DNA of 64,000 nucleotides, taken from NCBI GenBank assembly GCA_964563295.1, contig CAZLWX010000003.1, positions 1 to 64,000 of the forward strand, written 5' to 3'. Every line of letters begins with the position of its first letter. Position 1 is the first letter of the stretch. A program made the translations under genes and the position numbers. The notes below the pieces were generated by a model. It ran no database searches, was not told where the DNA came from, and worked only from the letters and a program-made list of their open reading frames with translations. Origin of the DNA: Chryseosolibacter sp964563295. GTDB lineage: Bacteria > Bacteroidota > Bacteroidia > Cytophagales > Cyclobacteriaceae. This document shows positions 50,701-58,271 of this stretch, in pieces.

Positions 50701-51062
50701 ATGATGTCGGGTGATCGCTTGTTCGCGAGGTGATTGAGAACCTCGGCTCTCATCAGGATGTTGGCGTTCTCCGTTTCGTCATATTCGTACGGGCGTTTGT
50801 ACGACATAGGAAACAAAAGGACTTCCCGCTCAAGGAGATTCTGTAAATCATTCTGAAAGTACGCGGCTTCTTCCCTGTCTTGCAGGACTACGAGGTAGTC
50901 GCGGGGATGGATCTTGAATGCTGCGGCGACCAGGATAGCATCCAGGCTTCCGGAAAGGCCCTTTACTCTGATGTTCGCTTGTCCGGGCGCTCCAATCCCT
51001 GCGGCTAGGGTCTTGACAAAACCATCCGCGCGAAAAATGCCCAGAAACTCATTCGCCCTCAA
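47685..51062 (-). CDS. mfd: Transcription-repair coupling factor Mfd
   Basis: 1125 residues, the usual Mfd length. It removes stalled RNA polymerase and recruits UvrA for nucleotide excision repair. Order: UvrB-like N-terminal modules; the RNA-polymerase interaction (CarD-like) domain near residue 435 (TLQPGDFVTHIDYGVGKFAG); ATPase motifs VCGDVGFGKTEVAIRAAF (near residue 585) and LLIIDEEQKFGVK; the TRG motif (FFVHNRVSDIESVA) and SDLHQMRGRVGRSN; C-terminal D7 domain with LELVIPDAYVSNTSERLQLY. A TATATTTG box is 41 nt before the start. The 3' end overlaps the small plus-strand gene by 40 bp. Confidence 0.97.
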   Translation of the reverse strand: MRANEFLGIFRADGFVKTLAAGIGAPGQANIRVKGLSGSLDAILVAAAFKIHPRDYLVVLQDREEAAYFQNDLQNLLEREVLLFPMSYKRPYEYDETENANILMRAEVLNHLANKRSPDIIVTYPEALSEKVINKRSLSTNTFAITVKEKLDIAFLEEFLHNYDFEKTDFVYEAGQFAVRGGIIDVFSFANELPYRIELFGEEVDSIRTFDPGSQLSVSAHDSVNIIPNVQTRLIQEERQSLLDFISQETRIWFKDVQLTLDIIGKNFEKATESFEKVLQESGNTQVVVGPEQLFEQAMSFSGRASNLTCVEFGNRFVLDNAKVFDWQSSAQPSFNKNFEFLATNLFDQQGVGFRNFIAAEMPRQLDRLRGIFEEINPQLEFKGLQFSLRQGFVDQVLKIVCYTDHQIFERFHRYRGKEKFSKTKALTLRELQTLQPGDFVTHIDYGVGKFAGLEKKEVNGHEQEAIRLVYRDNDLLYVSIHSLHKISRYSGKDGATPVVNKLGSQEWDSRKAKAKKRVKDIAKELIDLYAKRKSAPGYAFQPDGFLQAELESSFIYDDTPDQAKATDDVKRDMEVPHPMDRLVCGDVGFGKTEVAIRAAFKAVTDGKQVAVLVPTTILAMQHYRTLRERLANFPVCIESISRFKSEKDTRAILERVKSGEVNVLIGTHRLVSKDVVFKNLGLLIIDEEQKFGVKVKEKLKELKVSVDVLTLTATPIPRTLHFSLMGARDLSIISTPPPNRQPVTTELHTFNETTIRDAVSFELRRGGQVFFVHNRVSDIESVANVVYKLVPDARIGIAHGQMDGDKLEKAMLKFIEGEYDVLVSTNIIESGLDIPNANTIIINQAHMFGLSDLHQMRGRVGRSNRKAFCYLLTPPASVLTSDSRKRLAALEEFSELGDGFKVAMRDLDIRGAGNLLGAEQSGFINDLGFDTYHKILDDAIQELKETEFKDLFAEELAEKAKLIVQDCVIETDLELVIPDAYVSNTSERLQLYSRLDSIKDEEQLENFASELKDRFGVLPPPVEELVNTVRLRWIAEELGFEKLSLKNGRVRAYFVSTKDDYFNSEMFGRIVSFVQQHPRQCKMRDSAGKALLIVEQIESIDGAIELFSQMNGQPLRSPNEILSR

Positions 51063-51103
51063 CTGCCGCTAAATTGGCTAAAATATTTTCGCTTTGGGAG
51101 GCG

Positions 51104-51111
51104 CAAATATA
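51104..51111 (-). promoter_or_regulatory. -7 promoter box of mfd
   Basis: Minus-strand TATATTTG, exact match to TAnnTTTG, 41 nt before the mfd ATG. Confidence 0.55.
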
Positions 51112-51152
51112 CTCATCGCTGCCACAAATGAAAACACATGGATTTAATTCGA

Positions 51153-51160
51153 TAATTTTG
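51153..51160 (+). promoter_or_regulatory. -7 promoter box next to an ATG (leaderless candidate)
   Basis: TAATTTTG, an exact match, with only 5 nt to the ATG at 51166. If the transcript starts about 5 nt after the box, the ATG is its first codon. Confidence 0.55.
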
Positions 51161-51165
51161 AGGCC

Positions 51166-51363
51166 ATGGATTTTCTGCAGCAGCTTTTGTTGTATGTATC
51201 CCTGACGTCGCTACTGTTCCTCGCCATAGGTTTATACAAGCCATGGGTCATGCTGTGGTGGGAGCATGTGCAAAATCGGAGAAAAGTAATCAGAATATAT
51301 GGCCTTGTGGCCGCGGCGAGCTACGGATTGCACTGGGGAATACGGTTGTTAAATGAATTCTAA
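51166..51363 (+). CDS. Small two-helix membrane protein
   Basis: 65 residues with two hydrophobic segments (about 5-25, LLLYVSLTSLLFLAIGLYKP; and 45-60, IYGLVAAASYGLHWGIRLL) and a polar loop WWEHVQNRRKVIR between. Function unknown. It is 3 bp from the redoxin lipoprotein, so both are translated from one mRNA, whose promoter box leaves essentially no 5' leader. Confidence 0.6.
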   Translation: MDFLQQLLLYVSLTSLLFLAIGLYKPWVMLWWEHVQNRRKVIRIYGLVAAASYGLHWGIRLLNEF

Positions 51364-51366
51364 GCA

Positions 51367-51858
51367 ATGAAAAAGCTATTTTGGATTACCGGGATTTGCA
51401 TTTTGCTGATAGCGTGTTCGTCCCGTGAGAAGACGAAAGAAGACGGGAGTGTTGTTCGTGCAGCAAGCGACCTGCCCGCCATTAACTTACAGCTCGTCGA
51501 TGGAAACACGATTGACCTGCGAAGCGTGAACCAACCCACGGTACTTGTTATGTTTCAGCCGGATTGTGATCATTGCCAGCGGGAGGCGGTTCAGATCAGG
51601 GAAAACCTCGAAGCATTTCGCGCATACAATGTGTACTTCATATCATCCGCGACTCCATCCGAAGTAACTGAATTTGCCGACAAGTATGAACTCTCGGGCA
51701 AAGACAGGGTATGGTTTGGAACTACGGGCGTTGAGGATGTATTGAACAATTTTGGGCCGATCCCTGCTCCTTCGGTATTTATCTATGACGAGGATGGAAG
51801 GCTTGTGCGCGAGGTCACCGGAGAAGTCGATATCTCATTGATAGTTGGCTATTTGTAG
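51367..51858 (+). CDS. Thioredoxin-like lipoprotein (TlpA/redoxin type)
   Basis: 163 residues. Lipoprotein signal ILLIACSS (cysteine at 17), then a thioredoxin-like domain with the active-site pair in VMFQPDCDHCQREAVQIREN and a C-terminal IPAPSVFIYDEDGRLVREVT, the cis-proline region. Such proteins reduce or carry disulfides on periplasmic proteins. Its anchoring lipoprotein signal suggests the inner or outer membrane surface. It follows the two-helix protein directly. Confidence 0.85.
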   Translation: MKKLFWITGICILLIACSSREKTKEDGSVVRAASDLPAINLQLVDGNTIDLRSVNQPTVLVMFQPDCDHCQREAVQIRENLEAFRAYNVYFISSATPSEVTEFADKYELSGKDRVWFGTTGVEDVLNNFGPIPAPSVFIYDEDGRLVREVTGEVDISLIVGYL

Positions 51859-51861
51859 GAA

Positions 51862-53061
51862 TCATTTGACCCTGGCCGCGCCGAAGACGTATTTCTTCTT
51901 CATTCCGGAGAACGCAATAAGGTAGTGATCCCCGCCATCCTTCAGCTTTGACGTCTTTTTTATTTCCATTGCGGAGAGAGGATGATTCCGCGAGATGATG
52001 TTTGCTTTTCCTCCTGGGAAAAAATCCCGCATTCGGGTGTCTCCGATCTTTAAAGCTTTCTCAAGCCTGAATATCCTTCCGGGAAAATCCCTATTGAGAG
52101 ACTCGCTCGTGTAAAGGTGTGTGTTGGGATGCAACTTTATCAGACCGAATTCTTTCGCCACGGTTTTAAACGCCCCCGCCTTGAGAATGGCGGCGTTCGG
52201 TTCGTAAAGCCAGGTCGATGGTTCTCCGAAAGTCGCGATGGCTTCTGATTCCGTTGAGTATCTGAAAATGAGTTCCTCGTCGTGACCTCCGCGGCTGTTG
52301 ATCGCGTGGATCAACGGCTCATCATCAAACGTTACTTCGGAAAAGAAGACAATTTCCCTTACTTCGTTTTCAATGGCAGACGCGAAAACGTGTTTGACAT
52401 CGGCGAGCTGTTGAAGGCCGAGTGCGATATCGAGCAACGGAGATGCTTTTAACATCAGGAACTTGCATCTCCTGTGAATCGCCGGCTGTAGCTCGACGAC
52501 ATTTGGTGTAGACGCTGTTAGCGAGTAGGTCCTCTTTCCTTTAATCCGCCTTGAAGGATCCATGAATACAAGATCGCATGTAGGTAGGTTCGAGAGATAT
52601 TCTTCGGCGGTCGAAGGAACGTACCGGATATTGGTAGCGCCGAGAACTGCATGGTTGTGCCGGGCTATCTCCAGGAGGTTGTGGTCCGGCTCAACGTAGT
52701 CGACCGAGTCAAAGATAAGCGAGAGATAAAATGTATCCACCCCAAATCCGCCAGTAAAGTCGGCGCAGTGACCACGTTTAGCGATCAACTTTTTTGCAAT
52801 ATCGACCCGGCGTTGGGCCGCGACTTGTGACGAGGCCTGCTCCAGATTTACAGCCGGCGGGTAGACAATGCCGGGCGTCTCATACCATGATGGAAGCTTC
52901 AGTCGCGCCTTCCTGCGGGCTCCAATCTGTTCGGCGATAACGGCGGTTGGCAGACCAAGGATCATTCGGTGTTTTAGAACAAGTGCCGTCTCATCATCCG
53001 ATTCATGATCGCGGATAAATTTTTGCGCTTCGGGGGAGGAGAGCATGCTGAGCAGGTCCAT
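51862..53061 (-). CDS. Class I methyltransferase with THUMP-like domain
   Basis: 399 residues. The SAM fold has HCADFTGGFGVDTFYLS and DYVEPDHNLLEIA, the catalytic-type motif FMDPSRRIKGKRTY, and a C-terminal THUMP-like domain with RDFFPGGKANIISRNHPLSA. It resembles RlmI/RlmKL-like RNA methyltransferases, though the modified nucleotide is unknown. An exact TACTTTTG box at 53114-53121 is about 52 nt before the ATG. It is divergent from the M16 peptidase. Confidence 0.8.
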   Translation of the reverse strand: MDLLSMLSSPEAQKFIRDHESDDETALVLKHRMILGLPTAVIAEQIGARRKARLKLPSWYETPGIVYPPAVNLEQASSQVAAQRRVDIAKKLIAKRGHCADFTGGFGVDTFYLSLIFDSVDYVEPDHNLLEIARHNHAVLGATNIRYVPSTAEEYLSNLPTCDLVFMDPSRRIKGKRTYSLTASTPNVVELQPAIHRRCKFLMLKASPLLDIALGLQQLADVKHVFASAIENEVREIVFFSEVTFDDEPLIHAINSRGGHDEELIFRYSTESEAIATFGEPSTWLYEPNAAILKAGAFKTVAKEFGLIKLHPNTHLYTSESLNRDFPGRIFRLEKALKIGDTRMRDFFPGGKANIISRNHPLSAMEIKKTSKLKDGGDHYLIAFSGMKKKYVFGAARVK

Positions 53062-53113
53062 ATTCTCTTGTTACAAGTTGTGCTTCGTTTCGCTGCTGAT
53101 GTTCGGTACCGGG

Positions 53114-53121
53114 CAAAAGTA
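53114..53121 (-). promoter_or_regulatory. -7 promoter box of the THUMP-like methyltransferase
   Basis: Minus-strand TACTTTTG, exact TAnnTTTG match, about 52 nt before the ATG. Confidence 0.5.
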
Positions 53122-53277
53122 ACACTTCGAATGGCACGTTCTGCGGAGGTGATTGACTGGCGACCCGCGGTTGGTAAAATCACGACCGGATAGCGGCAGC
53201 ATTAATACGGTTTGAAACCATTTGCTATATCCCCCAAGCCGGGTGGCAGTCGGAAGAGCCCTATTACCAAAACACGG

Positions 53278-53301
53278 TTTTTTTATGCGTTCATAAAAAA
53301 A
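53278..53301. repeat. AT-rich hairpin upstream of the M16 peptidase gene
   Basis: TTTTTTTATG, 4-nt loop, CATAAAAAAA. It lies in the divergent spacer, about 60 bp before the M16 ATG. Role unknown. Confidence 0.45.
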
Positions 53302-53360
53302 GATAGCATAGGGCGAATCCAATAGATTTATCTTTCCCTGTTTTGAAACCCTAATTGTGC

Positions 53361-54746
53361 ATGAATAAACGAATGCCTATTCTCCTGTCGTCGCTCATCT
53401 TTATGATTGCGATGATCGTGGCCTCCTGTTCTACCATGAAGGAACAACAGAGCGCCGACAATACGTTTAAGGTTCCGGTCGAGTATTATAAACTCGACAA
53501 CGGACTAAAGGTGATCTTGTCCGAGGATCACACCTCGCCCACTGTTGTCGTGGCGGTGTATTACAATATCGGATTCCGGAATGAGCCGCGCGACCGCACC
53601 GGTTTCGCTCACCTGTTCGAGCATATGATGTTTCAGGGCTCGGAGAACCTGGGTAAAATGGAGTTCATCCGGATGGTGCAGCAGAACGGGGGCATCCTCA
53701 ATGGTTCGACTCGTTTTGACTTCACGAACTATTTTGAAGTAATGCCGGCTCACAAGCTCGAAACAGCTTTGTGGGCTGAGGCCGATCGCATGAAGGGATT
53801 GGCAATCACACAAGACAACCTCACAAACCAGCAGGGGGTTGTTAAAAACGAAGTAAAGGTTAACGTCCTGAACCAGCCTTACGGAGGATTCCCCTGGCTT
53901 GACATGCCGCAGTATGCGAATGAGAACTGGTTCAATGCACACAACTTTTACGGCGACCTGGAAGATCTTGACGCGGCCAAGCTGGAGGATGTAAACAATT
54001 TCTTTAAGACCTTTTACGCTCCGAACAACGCGGCGCTGTCGATCGTCGGAGATTTTTCCACGACCGAGGCCAGGGATTGGGTGAACAAGTATTTCAGCAA
54101 GATTCCGAGTGCAACCGTACCAGCACCGCCTGACATTGCCGAGCCACGCCAGGAACAGGAGAAGCGATTCATCAAAGAAGATAAGCTCGCCAACAAGCCG
54201 GCAATAGCATTCGCCTACAAGATGCCCGATCGGAACACGCCGGAGTACTTTGCTATGGGATTGATCGATCAGATGCTGGTCCAGGGCAACGACAGCAAGC
54301 TCCATCAACGCCTGGTTCAGGAAAAAGGGTACACGGGTAACGTTGGCGGCGGCATTAATTACCTGGGTAACATGTTCAACTACAACGGGCCGATGATGTG
54401 GATGGCCGACCTGATTTACGACGACCACGTCTCGCCTGACTCGATCATTCACGAGCTCGATGAAGCTGTTGCGGAGTTAAACAATGTGACGCAGGCCGAT
54501 ATCGACAAAGCCGTCGTTAAGATACGTTCGAGCCTGTACGATAATCTTGGAGGATTTTTTGGCCTGGGAAGGGCGGATCTACTCTGCTGCTTTGCGCTGT
54601 TCGACGATGATCCCGCGCGCATCAACACACTGGAAGATGAATTCCGAAAAATTACACCCGACATCGTCAAAAAAACGGTTAGCGAATATTTGCGCAACAC
54701 GAACCGGACGATCTTAACCATTGACCCTAAAGCAACGAATCCATGA
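53361..54746 (+). CDS. M16 zinc metallopeptidase (active subunit)
   Basis: 461 residues from the ATG at 53361 (the longer frame starts with TTG two codons earlier). Lipoprotein signal with C23 (MIVASCST), then an M16 (pitrilysin/insulinase) peptidase with the inverted zinc motif HLFEH at 84-88 and a downstream acidic motif GVVKNEVKVN. The two halves of the M16 fold are complete. A second, catalytically inactive M16 gene overlaps it, so the enzyme probably works as a heterodimer (as in mitochondrial processing peptidase). A TATCTTTC element at 53329-53336 may be the -7 box. Confidence 0.9.
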   Translation: MNKRMPILLSSLIFMIAMIVASCSTMKEQQSADNTFKVPVEYYKLDNGLKVILSEDHTSPTVVVAVYYNIGFRNEPRDRTGFAHLFEHMMFQGSENLGKMEFIRMVQQNGGILNGSTRFDFTNYFEVMPAHKLETALWAEADRMKGLAITQDNLTNQQGVVKNEVKVNVLNQPYGGFPWLDMPQYANENWFNAHNFYGDLEDLDAAKLEDVNNFFKTFYAPNNAALSIVGDFSTTEARDWVNKYFSKIPSATVPAPPDIAEPRQEQEKRFIKEDKLANKPAIAFAYKMPDRNTPEYFAMGLIDQMLVQGNDSKLHQRLVQEKGYTGNVGGGINYLGNMFNYNGPMMWMADLIYDDHVSPDSIIHELDEAVAELNNVTQADIDKAVVKIRSSLYDNLGGFFGLGRADLLCCFALFDDDPARINTLEDEFRKITPDIVKKTVSEYLRNTNRTILTIDPKATNP

Positions 54747-56137
54747 GAATAAAAAACAGAACCATTTTCGCGTTAGCGATAACGCTGATTGCCGTCGGGC
54801 AGGTGTGGGGGCAAAAGGAAACTCCGCCGGAAGGCGGCACCCCCCGCGACTTCAATTTGCCCAGCAAGAAAGAAGCCACGCTGTCTAATGGCCTCTCGTC
54901 GACGCTGGTTCAGTATGGCGCGATTCCCAAGGTGAATGTGAACATCATCATCAAGACGGGTAATATTCATGAGAAGGAGAACGAAGTGTGGCTCGCCGAC
55001 CTGGCCGGTGACTTGATGGAAGAGGGCAGCGCATCGATGGATGCCAAGGCCATTGCTGAGCGGGTAGCCGGTATGGGTGGCCAGATCAACGTAAACACCG
55101 GCCAGAATCAGCTCTCCGTATCGGGCTCGGTGCTGTCGGAATTTGGTCCCGATTTGATCCGAATCCTCGCGGACATGATCATTAATCCGGCGTTTCCTGC
55201 CAGTGAGCTCGACAGGTTGAAGAACGATCTCAAGCGCAACTTGACTGTTCAGAAATCGGTTCCTCAAAGCCAGGCACAGGCAGAGTTCCGGTCGATCGTG
55301 TATCCGGATCACTCATACGGGAGATATTTCCCGACGGAAGCGATGCTTGATTCGTACACGCTCGAGCAAGCCAGGGCATTCTATGACCGGAATGTCGGTG
55401 CTAAAAGAACCGTGGTGTACGCCGTCGGCAAGTTCGACGCGCAAGCTATGCAGAAGGCCATTGAGGAATCGTTCGGCAGCTGGAAGCCAGGACCTGAAGT
55501 TGACTTTCCTGCGCCAGATCCCAACACGACCAACAAGGTTGCCATGATTGATCGGAAAGATGCCCCGCAAACTACCGTCATCATGGGATTGCCGACAATC
55601 GATCCTTCAAAGCCTGACTACTTGCCGCTGACTATAGCAAACTCCCTCCTGGGAGGGTCGTTTGGTTCGCGCATTACGTCGAATATCCGCGAGGATAAAG
55701 GTTACACATATTCTCCGTTCAGCACGATCTCGGCGGGATATCGCTCCGCGCTCTGGTACGAGCAGGCTGATATAACATCCGAACACACGGGTGATGCCAT
55801 CCAGGAGATTGCAAAAGAAATTAAACGTCTGCAGTCGGAGCCACCGTCAAAAGAGGAACTCAAGGGGATACAGAATTATCAGGCTGGAATCTTCGTGCTG
55901 CAGAACTCGACGCCGGGCGGGATAATTTCTCAGCTCAATTTTCTCGACTTTCATGGACTGCCCGACTCCTATCTCACTGAACAGGTGAAGAACATTCACA
56001 ATGTTACCCCCGAACAGGTTCAAGAGATAGCGAAGAAATATTTCCGGTACGAGGATATGACGCTTGTGCTGGTCGGCGACAAAAAGCTCCTGGAAAAACA
56101 AATGAAGGAGCACATGGATGCACTGAAGGTGAAGTGA
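54743..56137 (+). CDS. M16 family protein, inactive subunit
   Basis: 464 residues with a cleavable signal (about 1-23, ending QVWGQ). At the position of the zinc motif the sequence is WLADLAGDLMEEGS: the three metal and catalytic residues of HxxEH are replaced (D, G, D), so zinc binding is lost. The C-terminal half keeps SNIREDKGYTYSPFSTISAG, the conserved arginine/tyrosine-type segment of the partner subunit. It overlaps the active gene by four bases and ends with a strong terminator. Likely forms an active-inactive pair. Confidence 0.88.
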   Translation: MRIKNRTIFALAITLIAVGQVWGQKETPPEGGTPRDFNLPSKKEATLSNGLSSTLVQYGAIPKVNVNIIIKTGNIHEKENEVWLADLAGDLMEEGSASMDAKAIAERVAGMGGQINVNTGQNQLSVSGSVLSEFGPDLIRILADMIINPAFPASELDRLKNDLKRNLTVQKSVPQSQAQAEFRSIVYPDHSYGRYFPTEAMLDSYTLEQARAFYDRNVGAKRTVVYAVGKFDAQAMQKAIEESFGSWKPGPEVDFPAPDPNTTNKVAMIDRKDAPQTTVIMGLPTIDPSKPDYLPLTIANSLLGGSFGSRITSNIREDKGYTYSPFSTISAGYRSALWYEQADITSEHTGDAIQEIAKEIKRLQSEPPSKEELKGIQNYQAGIFVLQNSTPGGIISQLNFLDFHGLPDSYLTEQVKNIHNVTPEQVQEIAKKYFRYEDMTLVLVGDKKLLEKQMKEHMDALKVK

Positions 56138-56157
56138 AGACGTTGAAATGTAGCACT

Positions 56158-56194
56158 CAAAAGAAAAGTCGGGGCAGTCCCGACTTTTCTTTTA
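56158..56194. terminator. Bidirectional terminator after the M16 pair
   Basis: AAAAGAAAAGTCGGG (56159-56173) and CCCGACTTTTCTTTT (56179-56193) with a 5-nt loop. It is perfect over 15 bp with T tracts on both strands, so it ends the M16 unit and may block read-through from the minus-strand lipoprotein. Confidence 0.88.
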
Positions 56195-56206
56195 TATACC
56201 GATCAG

Positions 56207-56232
56207 CAAAAAAGGCCGGCTTGTGGCCGACC
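56207..56232 (-). terminator. Terminator of the DUF4382 lipoprotein gene
   Basis: On the minus strand GGTCGGC, 5-nt loop, GCCGGCC (one G-U pair) followed by a T-run. It lies 28 bp after the stop. Confidence 0.75.
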
Positions 56233-56259
56233 CTTTTCCAGTTAAAAAAATAAACCCCA

Positions 56260-57078
56260 CTAATTCTCTGTAAGTGTTACTGGCTCCATCGTGGTGACGT
56301 TGCCCGTCTCTACGGCCACATTTTCCACTTGATGTTTGGCAAAATTTTCATTCGGCTCAAAGGTCACCGTGTACGTACCCGCCGGGATGCCGCGCAACAG
56401 GAAGAGGCCGGCGTCATCGGGGAAAGTTGTTGCAACAGTGTCGTCGCCAGTGATGGCAAAGATCGCTGGTGTAGATTCAGCAGGTTGAACGACGCCCTCT
56501 ATGGCACCATTTTCAGCTTCCGTGATCACACGAATCAATGGTTTCAAAATGTAGTTGCCGGCACCTGTCTTAACGATAGATCGGGCAACATCAAAGTCAA
56601 GCGTAACCTTGTAAGTAATACCCTCCTGCAAGTCCTCGCTGACCTGCAGTTTCAATCCTGACTGACTTCCGCTCGGAATGGTCACACCAAACTCTTCGCC
56701 CCCAACCACGACTGAGTTGTTTTCGCCGAGGGTGAAGCGAATCTGGGAGAGTCGGCCCGCAGGCAAATCCAGGGTTGAAATAAGAGTGTCCTCTCCGTTT
56801 ACAAGAGTGAGCAGGTCATAAATCCCAGCTTGCGTATCGAGGGTAACCCAGCCCTGGCCGTTGTCCATCTCCGATGCGTGTATCTCAACACTCTGTACAT
56901 CAATATTGACTTTCTCAAAATCGCCAGGACCGTCGGTTAACCATACTTCAATTCGTGCATTTTGTTTTACCGTCTCATCTGACTCACAACTTCCGAGGAA
57001 ACACACGATTCCCGTCAATGTCAATAATGCAACAAAAGATCGCCTCATAATTTTTTTCAATTGATTCTGCAATTTCAT
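56260..57078 (-). CDS. DUF4382 domain lipoprotein
   Basis: 272 residues. Lipobox FLGSC (C30), then a DUF4382 domain at about 40-180 (IEVWLTDGPGDFEKVNIDVQ, SVEIHAS, SQIRFTLGENNSVVV) and a carboxypeptidase-regulatory-like fold at about 190-260 (GAIEGVVQPAE, GLFLLRGIPAGTYTVTFEP). DUF4382 proteins are cell-surface lipoproteins of unknown role. A start at the ATG coding for MRRSF (57048) is also possible. No exact -7 box was seen upstream. Confidence 0.82.
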   Translation of the reverse strand: MKLQNQLKKIMRRSFVALLTLTGIVCFLGSCESDETVKQNARIEVWLTDGPGDFEKVNIDVQSVEIHASEMDNGQGWVTLDTQAGIYDLLTLVNGEDTLISTLDLPAGRLSQIRFTLGENNSVVVGGEEFGVTIPSGSQSGLKLQVSEDLQEGITYKVTLDFDVARSIVKTGAGNYILKPLIRVITEAENGAIEGVVQPAESTPAIFAITGDDTVATTFPDDAGLFLLRGIPAGTYTVTFEPNENFAKHQVENVAVETGNVTTMEPVTLTEN

Positions 57079-57230
57079 GCCCGGTAAACGCCTTCAAATG
57101 GCGATTGTTATCCTCAAACGGATGGTCGGCCGGAGTTGTCGACGAGCGGGCGGAAATGTCGGTTAAGAATAGGGGAATAGAGGATAGTCAGCCTATCACG
57201 ATGTGGAGGCTTTCAACAGGTAGGGTATCG
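57079..57230. other. 152-bp spacer, nothing recognised
   Basis: Between the DUF4382 lipoprotein and asd, both on the minus strand. No gene, RNA or exact promoter box was found. Confidence 0.4.
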
Positions 57231-58223
57231 TTACGCCACAAGACTTCTTTCCATCATAAATTCAGCAATCTGCACGGCGTTGGTAGCGGCACCTTTGCGC
57301 AAATTGTCTGCGACGATCCACATGTTCAATGTATTCGGCTGTGACTCGTCGCGACGCAAGCGGCCAACAAATACTTCATCGCGTCCTTTCGAGATGATCG
57401 GCATGGGATAGATATTATTCTGCGGATCGTCCTGAACGATCACGCCCGGAGTGCTGGCGAGGATGGAACGAATTTCACTCAGGATGAATTCCTCTTTGAA
57501 CTCTACGTTGACAGCTTCCGCGTGGCCGCCCACCGTCGGGATCCGAACAGTGGTGGATGTTACACCAATGGTGGGGTCGCCCAAAATCTTACGAGTCTCG
57601 TTCACCATCTTCATCTCCTCCTTGGTGTATCCGTTTTCGAGGAAAGCGTCGATGTGTGGCAGTGCGTTCATGTCGATGGAATGGGGATACACTCTGGTAC
57701 CTTGAATGCCCTGGCGTTCGTCCATCATCTGCTGAACCGCATCTTTTCCGGTGCCGGTTACCGACTGATAAGTAGAAACGACGATTCGCTTGATCCCATA
57801 CCTGACGTGGAGTGGCGCCAGTGCCATCACCATTTGAATCGTCGAGCAATTCGGGTTCGCGATTATTCGATCATCGATGGTTAGGACGTGACCGTTGATT
57901 TCCGGCACAATCAGGTTCTTCGTCGGATCCATCCGCCAGGCAGACGAGTTGTCGATCACGATCGTTCCCGCGTCAGCGTATTTGGGTGCCCATTCCGATG
58001 ACGTGTTTCCTCCGGCAGAAAAGATCGCGATGTCAGGAGCAAGGCTACAAACCTCTTCGATGCTGCGAATCTTGTATTCCTTACCTTTGAACTCGATGGT
58101 TTGACCAACTGACTTTGCAGAAGCGACGAGATACAACTCCGAAAAGGGGAAGCTTCGTTCATCCAGCACCTTCAGGATTTCCTGACCCACCAATCCAGTG
58201 GCTCCAACTACTGCGAGTTTCAT
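57231..58223 (-). CDS. asd: Aspartate-semialdehyde dehydrogenase
   Basis: 330 residues. It reduces aspartyl phosphate to aspartate semialdehyde, the branch point to lysine, diaminopimelate, threonine and methionine. NADP motif VVGATGLVGQEILKVL (5-20); catalytic cysteine C126 in ANPNCSTIQMVMALAPL; substrate-contacting histidine in RIPTVGGHAEAVNVEF. It is preceded by an exact TATTTTTG box 22 nt before the ATG. It is divergent from the lamin-tail protein; no attenuator or riboswitch structure is visible. Confidence 0.96.
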   Translation of the reverse strand: MKLAVVGATGLVGQEILKVLDERSFPFSELYLVASAKSVGQTIEFKGKEYKIRSIEEVCSLAPDIAIFSAGGNTSSEWAPKYADAGTIVIDNSSAWRMDPTKNLIVPEINGHVLTIDDRIIANPNCSTIQMVMALAPLHVRYGIKRIVVSTYQSVTGTGKDAVQQMMDERQGIQGTRVYPHSIDMNALPHIDAFLENGYTKEEMKMVNETRKILGDPTIGVTSTTVRIPTVGGHAEAVNVEFKEEFILSEIRSILASTPGVIVQDDPQNNIYPMPIISKGRDEVFVGRLRRDESQPNTLNMWIVADNLRKGAATNAVQIAEFMMERSLVA

Positions 58224-58245
58224 TTTAATTGATAATTTGGTCTTA

Positions 58246-58253
58246 CAAAAATA
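58246..58253 (-). promoter_or_regulatory. -7 promoter box of asd
   Basis: Minus-strand TATTTTTG, exact TAnnTTTG match, 22 nt before the asd ATG. Confidence 0.6.
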
Positions 58254-58271
58254 GTGTTTCCCTCTCGCACT

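Noticed and set aside
53071..53322. 83-codon minus-strand frame in the divergent spacer
   Set aside because: It crosses the promoter box and the AT hairpin and has no protein-like features.
53505..54452. 315-codon frame antisense to the M16 peptidase
   Set aside because: It mirrors a well-supported peptidase with an HLFEH motif; a long antisense frame is common at this GC.
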